Below, piece after piece: positions 1-5,711 of a stretch of DNA of 16,801 nt. A program made the position numbers and the translations under genes. This DNA comes from DATBFX01 sp036558305 (lineage in GTDB: Bacteria; Chloroflexota; Chloroflexia; Thermomicrobiales; UBA6265): NCBI GenBank assembly GCA_036558305.1, contig DATBFX010000076.1, forward strand, positions 1 through 16,801, read 5' to 3'. The first letter of the stretch is position 1. Each line of letters begins with the position of its first letter. The notes below the pieces were generated by a model that saw nothing but the letters and a program-made list of their open reading frames with translations, was not told the DNA's origin and searched no databases.

Positions 1-252
1 TCTGCGGCGCTCCCGTCAACCGCCGACCAGGCGGCTGCCCTGGCCGAACTGGCCGCCTTATGCCAGGCGGGGATGGTGGCGCCGGACGAACTGCGCGGTC
101 GCTCGGACCGCATCCTCGCCCTCGGCGATGCCTGCGTCCGCCTCCGTACCCTGCTGGAACTGCGCGACGCCGGTCACGTCACCGACGCCGACCTTGCCCG
201 TCGGCAAGAGGCGATCACGGCGCAGTTGGCGGCGGTGATGGAGGTGCGGTAA
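1..252 (+). CDS. C-terminal fragment of a SHOCT-like repeat protein
   Basis: Frame 1 is open from the first base to a TAA at 250-252, giving the last 83 residues of a gene that begins before the window. The fragment reads as two similar helical units. One is LAELAALCQAGMVAPDELRG, the other LRTLLELRDAGHVTDADLAR. Each has the pattern 'L..L...G.V...(E/D)L', which is the signature of SHOCT (short C-terminal) modules found at the ends of many bacterial proteins, often membrane proteins or oligomerising ones. The main domain is missing, so its function cannot be named. A damaged second copy of this 3' end lies at 4331-4458. A weak stem (255-260 with 271-276) follows the stop and may help end transcription. 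The coding call is well supported by the open frame and the conserved remnant; the SHOCT assignment is by motif only. Confidence 0.6.
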   Translation, partial: SAALPSTADQAAALAELAALCQAGMVAPDELRGRSDRILALGDACVRLRTLLELRDAGHVTDADLARRQEAITAQLAAVMEVR

Positions 253-399
253 GCGGGCGGTTTTGCGGTGCCGCCCGTGGCGCGGGGCTGAATCGCCCAG
301 AGGGCACCCGCGCGCGCAACCGACGAAGCCCCCCGAAGTGGGCTGAGAAGGGAGGCGACGAAGGCGGACTGGTCAGGGTGTCAGTCCTACGAGTGGCGG
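253..399. other. Short convergent intergenic region
   Basis: This 147-base gap separates the end of the forward SHOCT-like gene from the end of the reverse SnoaL/cupin gene. It contains a GGGCGG / CCGCCC stem (255-260 with 271-276, ten-base loop containing TTTT). This could be a weak terminator, but no T-run follows. I see no other structure and no credible protein. Confidence 0.4.
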
Positions 400-1680
400 T
401 CAACTCGCCGGGGTGATTGTCGCGACGAGGAGTACGAGCGGACCGTCGCCGGCGTTGTGCAACTCGGTCGTAGCCCCTGGCTCGACCACGATCGCGTCGC
501 CGGTGGTCCGGGTACCGTCGGTGGCGGTAGTCACCGCGCCGTCCGCGGCCGACCGGGTCCAGACGACCCCGGCCGTGTCGGTCAGGCCGAGCGCGCCCGC
601 CTCGACCTCGAGAACCGCGATCCCCGGGGCGCGGATCGGCAGCGCCGCGCCCGGCACCAGCGTGGCCCGACCCAACCCGAGCCGCGCGGGCCCGGACGGC
701 ACCGCCACCGACAGCGTCCCGGCGAGGTCGGCGATCGCGACGCCGGGCGTGGCGTTCGGGCCGGGCACGGCGGGCGGGGTCAGGGCCGCCGGCGACAGCC
801 TGGTCTCACCGGCGGGCTGGCGCAGCCCCACGCCGAGGAAGGTGGCCGGTGCGCCGCCGTCGGCGATGGCCGTGGCCCGGGCGCCCTGGGGCACCAGGAG
901 GAGGTCGCCCGGTGTCAGCACCGCCGCCATCCCCGGCGCGAGCGATGTCGGCGGCGCGCCCGCGTCGGTCGCCCGCCAGAGCCGAACCGGATCTGCCGCG
1001 GACGCGACCGCCACGGCGAGCCGGCCCGCCTCGGCGAAGACCGCTTCCGGGCCGAGGTCGGTCCCCAGCCCGAAGCTGGGCCCAGCGTCGAGTCTGGTGC
1101 GGGTCAGGGCAGGGGTTAGGAGGGCAACCGACGTGACGTCGAACGGCCATTGCCCGAAGGGATCGAGGCCCGGCGCCGCCGCATCCCCGCCCCAGTGCTC
1201 GGCGATGGCGCCGTCAGCGATCCGGAAGACATCGACGGCGCCCCAGGGCGGGGGCAGGTCGGCCAGCAACCCGAGGAAGCCCCCCCGCTCCGCGCCCGCG
1301 ACCACGACGCGGGCGACGACGAGGTCGCCGCGGGCGAACGCATCCCGCTCCCGGAGGCGCAGCGTCGGGTACGTCGCCGCCAAGGCGTGCAGGTGCTGAC
1401 GGAGGCCGGCCCCGGTCGGGGGCAGGTCGGGCGGCCCACCATGTTCGACGAAGCCGGGGGCGAGGAGGGGGTCGAGGTCGGCGGTCTGTCCGCTTCCGAA
1501 GGCCGCGTCGACTGCGTCGTAGAAAGCGCCGACGAGCCTCACCTCGGACCCGGCAGTGGCGGTTTCGTGGTCGGGCATCGGCGAGGCCTCGGTCAGCAGA
1601 GCGGCCAGCGATTGCAGGACCAGACCGGTGGCGAACGCGAGCGCGGCGACGAAGAGGCAGACGTGCGGGCGAGTACGCAT
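400..1680 (-). CDS. Membrane-anchored SnoaL-like / cupin-like protein
   Basis: This 426-residue protein has three parts. Residues about 7-31 form one hydrophobic helix after a short basic start (MRTRPH), so it is an exported lipid-facing or signal-anchored protein. Residues about 45-170 look like a SnoaL/NTF2-like (ester-cyclase type) domain: VRLVGAFYDAVDAAF, a 'P.FVEHGG' turn, then DVFRIADGAIAEHWG, the usual last strand of such folds. The rest contains two beta-rich stretches resembling cupin barrels (PGDLLLVPQGARATAIADGG; then GDAIVVEPGATTELHNAGDGPLVLLV at the end). The metal-binding histidine set of a classical cupin is largely absent. The ATG at 1680 is preferred over an upstream GTG at 1695 because GGAGGG lies about eight bases before it. 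It lies downstream of the NB-ARC-LuxR gene on the same strand. No catalytic role can be assigned. Confidence 0.75.
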   Translation of the reverse strand: MRTRPHVCLFVAALAFATGLVLQSLAALLTEASPMPDHETATAGSEVRLVGAFYDAVDAAFGSGQTADLDPLLAPGFVEHGGPPDLPPTGAGLRQHLHALAATYPTLRLRERDAFARGDLVVARVVVAGAERGGFLGLLADLPPPWGAVDVFRIADGAIAEHWGGDAAAPGLDPFGQWPFDVTSVALLTPALTRTRLDAGPSFGLGTDLGPEAVFAEAGRLAVAVASAADPVRLWRATDAGAPPTSLAPGMAAVLTPGDLLLVPQGARATAIADGGAPATFLGVGLRQPAGETRLSPAALTPPAVPGPNATPGVAIADLAGTLSVAVPSGPARLGLGRATLVPGAALPIRAPGIAVLEVEAGALGLTDTAGVVWTRSAADGAVTTATDGTRTTGDAIVVEPGATTELHNAGDGPLVLLVATITPAS

Positions 1681-1845
1681 GGAGCATCCCTCCACACTTA
1701 CGGGTGGGCGATGTCGCCGATCGCGGTCGGCAGATCCCGAGCATGCTCCGCCACGGAGCCCCGCGCATCGGCGGAAGCACCCATTTGGGGACGGTCAAGG
1801 ATTGGCGGGCGTGGGTGGTTTAACCCATGTGGCGGGCGGACGCGA
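1681..1845 (-). promoter_or_regulatory. Gap with a TGGGT-N6-ACCCA inverted repeat
   Basis: This 165-base gap lies between the stop of the NB-ARC-LuxR gene and the start of the SnoaL/cupin gene, both reverse. It contains the inverted repeat TGGGT (1812-1816) and ACCCA (1823-1827), whose centre includes GGTTTAACC. The sequence is compatible with a regulator binding site or a small hairpin just after the LuxR stop. I did not find a convincing -35/-10 pair. Confidence 0.3.
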
Positions 1846-4221
1846 TCAGGCGAGCCCGTGCGTGTGGGCGTAATTGGCGGCGGCGGTGCGGGAGGGGAGA
1901 CCGAGCTTGGCGTAGATGTTGCTGGTGTGACGATCGACCGTCCGCTCGCTGATCGACAACGTCTCGGCGATCGCGCGATTGGAGCGGCCGGCGGCGAGCA
2001 GGCGCAGCACCTCGGACTCGCGCGGGGTCAATCCGGCCGACGCGGCGGTTCCTCGGCCGGTCACAGGCGCGCCGCCGGAGGCGTCAGGTATCACGGCAAG
2101 GGCCTCGGCGACCGCCTCCTCCAGCGGGAGTGCCCGGCCCACGATCCACGCCGCGTCGAACGCCGCCGCGCCCAGTTGGGCTCGCGTGCGCGACCAACCG
2201 GCATTCGCTTCGGCGTGGGGTTCCCTCTGCGCGCCGGCGGCCTCCATCAGCGCCTCCGCCGCCCCGAGCAGGCGGGCGGCGCGCTCCCCTTGGCCGGTCT
2301 CTGCGGCGAGTTCCGCCCAGTCCCAGAAGACGACGGCGATGGAGATCAAATCTCCTTGCGCCTGCGAGAGCGCGAGGTTCTCCGCGTACATGCTCGCCGC
2401 CCGCCGCGCGTCGTGCCGGTCGTGCGCGAGCTGGCCGAGGATCCGGGCCGCCTGGGCCACGCCCCAGTCAAAGCCGCACGCCCGGCTGCGCACCCGGCTC
2501 TCTTCGAGCAGCGCCTGGGCCTCCGTCAGTGCCCCCAGGTGGTAAGCGTCGAACCCGAGGCTGAGGAGGCTGCCGGCGGTCCAGCCCGGTTCGTCCAGTT
2601 CGCGCCACAGTGCCAGCGCCTCCTCGTGGTGCGGACGCGCTGCCTCCCATCTCCCCCGTAGCTGCTCCCACCATCCGGTATTGGACAGCGCCATCGCCAC
2701 GGCGCGCCGGTCGCCGCTCGCGCGCGCGATCCCCAGATTCTCGACGAGACGTTCCTCCGTCGACTCGCCCTGGATAATGGCCAGGTCATCGGCCATCGCG
2801 CGGATTCGGGCGCGTATGCCAGGCGAGGCCGCGCCGCTCTCGATCAGGGCGCGCTCAAGCCAATCGCGGGCTGCCCGCACGTGGCCGCATAGCCGCCAGG
2901 GCCACCACAACGCCTGGACCAGCCGCAGCAGCGCCTCGCTCTCGCCGCGGCTCGCGAGCCAAGAGTGCGCTGCCTGTAGATTGGCGTGCTCAGCCTCGAG
3001 TCTCGCGAACCAGATGGCGTCGCTCTCCGACTCTGCGCGGTCGGCCCCCTCCGCCAGCCCAAGGAAGTACGCCGCGTGCGCGTCGCGAACTGCCGCGTCT
3101 TCGCCGCTCGACTCCAGTTGCCCCAATCCGAACTCGCGGACCGTTTCCAGCATTGTGAAACGCGGCTCGCCGTCGGGCTGCTCGGTCGACTGCACGAGCG
3201 CCTGATCGGTGAGCGAGGCAATGCCCGGCAGGACATCGACGCAGCGGTCGGTATCAGTGCGACAGACGGCTGCCGCGGCCGGCAACGTGCACCCCCCGAG
3301 GAAGACCGCGAGACGGCGAAAAAGGACCCGTTCGTCGGCGGTTAAAAGGTCGTGGCTCCAGGCGATGGCATCCCGCATGGAGCGGAGTCGAACCGGCTGA
3401 TCGCGGGGTCCGCCGGCCAGGAGGGGAAGGCACTGGTCCAGTCGTGCTAGCAGGGCCGAAAGCGGCAGCAGCCTGGTGCGGGCGGCGGCCAGTTCGATCG
3501 CCAGCGGCAGCCCGTCGAGGCGGTGGCAGATGGCCGCCACGGTCGGGCCGTTGGCGTCGGTGAGGGCGAAGTCCGGTCGGACGGCCCGAACGCGGGCGAC
3601 GAACAGTTGCGCTGCCGCTGTCTGGCCCAGTCGTCCGGGGGCCGACCAATCTTCTCGAGCCGGCAGCGCGAGGGGAAGCACCGGGAACTCCTGCTCGCCC
3701 GAGACGTGCAGCGGCCCGCGGCTGGTAGCCAGGAGTTTCAGACCGGGACAGGCGAGGAGCAGGTCGGCCAGCGGCGGCGCAGCGTCGACTACGTGTTCGA
3801 CGTTGTCAAGGAGGAGCAGCTGCGCCCGATTCCGCAGAACCGTCTGCAGCCGCGCCGCCAGTGGCTGCACGCCCGTTTCCCAGACACCGAACGCACCGGC
3901 AATAGTCGGCAGCACGAGCGTCGCGTTGGCGACCGGAGCCAGGGGAACGAAAACCACGCCGTCGGTGAACTCGTCGGCGACGTCGGCGGCAACCTGCAAC
4001 GCCAGGCGGGTCTTGCCGACGCCGCCGGGACCGGTCAGCGTCAGGAGGGGCACGTCTGGGCGCAAAAGCAGGTCGCGCACCGCGGCCAGCTCGGCCTCGC
4101 GCCCGATCAGCGGGGTCCGCGGCCGTGGCAGCGTCGGCGCGGGCCGATCCTCCCGCTCGGGCACGACCGGCAGTGGCGCCAAGTGGGGGGATGAACGATC
4201 GGCGGGCGACTCAGGGTCCAT
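1846..4221 (-). CDS. NB-ARC/TPR LuxR-family transcriptional regulator
   Basis: This 791-residue cytoplasmic regulator couples an ATP-dependent switch to a DNA-binding tail. After a proline-rich, disordered start come the family's entry motif PLIGREAEL (about 37-45), Walker A GPGGVGKT (64-71) and Walker B LLLLDN (135-140). Further on are the sensor-like motif LLATSRGPL and the LDGLPLAIELAAAR motif of NB-ARC/AP-ATPases. The middle third is made of helical TPR-like repeats that probably bind the signal or partner. A LuxR/GerE helix-turn-helix fills residues 730-791 (LTPRESEVLRLLAAG, then ISERTVDRHTSNIYAKLGL). Related Chloroflexota and actinobacterial proteins are multi-domain activators whose ligands are mostly unknown. 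The start is ATG with AAGAGGGA about ten bases upstream. The likely targets are its own promoter and the downstream SnoaL/cupin gene, but this is inferred from position. Confidence 0.9.
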   Translation of the reverse strand: MDPESPADRSSPHLAPLPVVPEREDRPAPTLPRPRTPLIGREAELAAVRDLLLRPDVPLLTLTGPGGVGKTRLALQVAADVADEFTDGVVFVPLAPVANATLVLPTIAGAFGVWETGVQPLAARLQTVLRNRAQLLLLDNVEHVVDAAPPLADLLLACPGLKLLATSRGPLHVSGEQEFPVLPLALPAREDWSAPGRLGQTAAAQLFVARVRAVRPDFALTDANGPTVAAICHRLDGLPLAIELAAARTRLLPLSALLARLDQCLPLLAGGPRDQPVRLRSMRDAIAWSHDLLTADERVLFRRLAVFLGGCTLPAAAAVCRTDTDRCVDVLPGIASLTDQALVQSTEQPDGEPRFTMLETVREFGLGQLESSGEDAAVRDAHAAYFLGLAEGADRAESESDAIWFARLEAEHANLQAAHSWLASRGESEALLRLVQALWWPWRLCGHVRAARDWLERALIESGAASPGIRARIRAMADDLAIIQGESTEERLVENLGIARASGDRRAVAMALSNTGWWEQLRGRWEAARPHHEEALALWRELDEPGWTAGSLLSLGFDAYHLGALTEAQALLEESRVRSRACGFDWGVAQAARILGQLAHDRHDARRAASMYAENLALSQAQGDLISIAVVFWDWAELAAETGQGERAARLLGAAEALMEAAGAQREPHAEANAGWSRTRAQLGAAAFDAAWIVGRALPLEEAVAEALAVIPDASGGAPVTGRGTAASAGLTPRESEVLRLLAAGRSNRAIAETLSISERTVDRHTSNIYAKLGLPSRTAAANYAHTHGLA

Positions 4222-4330
4222 AGGGCCGGTTCCCTCTTGGAGTGTTCCGGCATCGCACGCCGGGCTCCGCCAACGCTACACCGAGCGGCCGTGGTGTCAA
4301 GGGGATTTGGCTGCCGGTGGACCGGCCGCT

Positions 4331-4458
4331 GCCGACCAGTCGGCCGACTTGGCCGTATCCTCGCGCCCAGCGACGCCGGACATGTCATCGACGCCGACCG
4401 TGCGAATTGCCAAAGGTCGATATCGGCGCAGTTGGCGGCGGTGGTGGAGGTGCGGTGA
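4331..4458 (+). pseudogene. Decayed duplicate of the SHOCT-like gene 3' end
   Basis: This stretch aligns with 22-252, the end of the first gene in the window. By hand count 63 of the last 78 bases match (4381-4458 against 175-252), ungapped and ending at the stop codon (TGA here, TAA there). The final peptide AQLAAVxEVR is shared. A second block, 4331-4354 against 22-45, matches at 20 of 24 bases. Between the blocks about 103 bases are missing, and because 103 is not a multiple of three the two blocks are in different frames. No start or intact domain remains. It is therefore a gene remnant from duplication or recombination. Similarity stops at the stop codon. Confidence 0.65.
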
Positions 4459-4542
4459 CGACCCTCACCCCCTGCCCCCTCTCCCGCTCCGCAGGAAAAG
4501 GGAACGGCGGTTACTTGAGGTGTTGGCTGCTGCGACGGCTCG
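4459..4542. repeat. CCCCCTGCCCCCTCTCCC-type intergenic repeat remnant
   Basis: Directly after the remnant's stop comes CCTCACCCCCTGCCCCC followed by TCTCCCGC, six bases, then GGAAAAGGG. This resembles a pyrimidine-rich intergenic hairpin element that I recall as frequent in Chloroflexota and some other genomes, here with an imperfect second arm. It may act as a weak terminator. Family membership is from memory of the motif, not from a search. Confidence 0.35.
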
Positions 4543-5064
4543 TCAGGTGATGGATCGGCGTTCCGAACGCCTTTGCAGGCGTTGGGCATGCGCGAGTAAG
4601 GTTCTGACCTGCTCCGCGGGAAGATTGCGTATCAACCTGCGGAGTTGCTCGGCGGCGGTTTCGGGAGGGGGAATCGCGCCCGGCCAGGGCGATTGCGCGA
4701 TCCTTTCGACCGCCTCGATGATCTCGTTGGCCCAGCGGAGCGCCGCTCGTGTGCTGGCATCGAGCGATCGCCTGGGCGGGAACGTCGCGTCGTAGTCTGC
4801 CCTGTCGCGAAGATCCTTGAGGTTGAATCCGGCCGTAAAGACGCGTTTGCAGTCGAGGCTACCCGGGACGGACTTGAACGTGTGCCAAACCTCGTCGTGA
4901 CCTGGCTCGAGGCTTCTGGTTGCCCCGACGGAGATCACGTGCGCCTTGGCATGACCGAATGCCGAGTAATAGGCACGGCTGATGGAGGCGCGCTGGGCTT
5001 CCTCGCGGGGGTCCTCGGCCAGATTCTGGACAATATCGAGAAAGCGGCGCCAGTCAAAGGTCAC
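4543..5064 (-). CDS. HEPN-domain protein, putative toxin of a two-gene module
   Basis: This 173-residue protein begins MTFDWRRFLDIVQNLAED, then RASISRAYYSAFGHAKAHV (about 25-43), then LKDLRDRADYDATF (82-95). The 'R.(S)RAYYaAF' helix and the 'R..(A)DY' motif (R86 to Y91) are characteristic of HEPN proteins, a fold whose members include RNases acting as toxins. The canonical R-x4-6-H catalytic motif is not evident; an arginine-tyrosine arrangement stands in its place. The C-terminal 40 residues are helical and strongly basic. The start is GTG and overlaps the upstream gene's stop as GTGA, so translation is probably coupled. The upstream gene encodes a small acidic protein, as expected of an antitoxin. 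No nucleotidyltransferase (MNT) partner is present. The toxin role is inferred. Confidence 0.7.
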   Translation of the reverse strand: MTFDWRRFLDIVQNLAEDPREEAQRASISRAYYSAFGHAKAHVISVGATRSLEPGHDEVWHTFKSVPGSLDCKRVFTAGFNLKDLRDRADYDATFPPRRSLDASTRAALRWANEIIEAVERIAQSPWPGAIPPPETAAEQLRRLIRNLPAEQVRTLLAHAQRLQRRSERRSIT

Positions 5065-5390
5065 CCGGCAAACTCGACCGTGTAGTGCAGCGTATCCGGG
5101 CCCGACCCCATCCTATCCCACCACCATTCCTCATTGAACCGATCCAGGCGGTCGAGGGCACCGTCCACCTCCAGAGGAGCGACGATGCGGACATAGAGGT
5201 GAGCAACGCCTTCGTCTTCGTAGTCGGGGGGCACGTCGAGGACGATCCCGGCGTCGGGGCCGAAGATGCGACGTATCTCGTTGGACGACTCTTCGATCAA
5301 GTCCACCACCCCCGGATGACTTCGCGTGAACGCTTCGACCATGCCGGGGTTGCGAAGGCTCGTAACGGGAGGTGGGGGGGCGATGGTCAT
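5061..5390 (-). CDS. Small acidic partner of the HEPN protein, putative antitoxin
   Basis: This 109-residue protein starts MTIAPPPPVTSLRNPGMV; the ATG at 5390 is chosen because GGAGGAG sits about eleven bases before it. The core reads HPGVVDLIEESSNEIRRIFG, then a strand pair with PPDYEDEGVAHLYVRIV, a helix LDRLDRFNEEWWWDRM, and a final strand LHYTVEFAG. The protein is acidic and its alpha/beta pattern recurs, as I remember it, in cyanobacterial and Chloroflexota proteins encoded directly before HEPN genes. It has no MNT motif (no GSxxRG), so it is not the usual HEPN/MNT partner. Its stop TGA overlaps the GTG of the HEPN gene by four bases. The antitoxin role is inferred from size, charge, order and coupling. 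Confidence 0.65.
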   Translation of the reverse strand: MTIAPPPPVTSLRNPGMVEAFTRSHPGVVDLIEESSNEIRRIFGPDAGIVLDVPPDYEDEGVAHLYVRIVAPLEVDGALDRLDRFNEEWWWDRMGSGPDTLHYTVEFAG

Positions 5391-5711
5391 CACCTGGTTA
5401 CTCCTCCGATCGGGGCGAACTGGCTTGACTGACCGCCCCGCCTGTTTCGAAGAAGTATGCCAGAACAATCGTCGCGAACGGCGGCGACCGGTCGAACATC
5501 TTGTTCATTCGGTACATCGTCCTCACCATTTCCAAGGTGCCCGGAATCGTCGACCGGCAAACTCGGCGCCGGTAGCCGACGCCACGCTTTCCCAACCGGG
5601 TGCGCCCGACGTGCTACCATCCCCGAAACGCCGTCGCCCCCTGCGGCGTTCGAGCCTGTTGCAGCACGCTTCCACTCGTACCTCGAAGCTCGAAGCTCAC
5701 AGGACGCGCCA
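5391..5711. promoter_or_regulatory. Divergent promoter region between HEPN cassette and PBP1A
   Basis: This 321-base region must hold the promoters of both the reverse HEPN cassette and the forward penicillin-binding protein gene. For the forward side, TGCTACCAT (5610-5618) resembles an extended -10, with TTTCCC about eighteen bases earlier as a poor -35. Near 5683-5699 there is a tandem CGAAGCT duplication. On the reverse side GGAGGAG precedes the antitoxin start. No operator-like palindrome stands out. Confidence 0.3.
5398..5517 (-). CDS. Possible 39-residue leader peptide or gene remnant
   Basis: A short reverse frame reads MYRMNKMFDRSPPFATIVLAYFFETG onwards to SSPRSEE and stops (TAA at 5398-5400) seven bases before the putative antitoxin start. 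The Shine-Dalgarno of that gene lies inside its last codons, so translation could influence the downstream pair. Its composition (hydrophobic ATIVLAYFF core) is more protein-like than the surrounding shadow frames. It has only a closely spaced GAGG before the ATG and no recognised homologue. It could equally be the end of a lost gene or chance. Confidence 0.22.
   Translation of the reverse strand: MYRMNKMFDRSPPFATIVLAYFFETGGAVSQASSPRSEE

Noticed and set aside
3476..4795. Forward 439-codon frame antisense to the NB-ARC regulator
   Set aside because: It is antisense to a strongly supported gene, Ser/Arg/Ala-rich, and has no domain.
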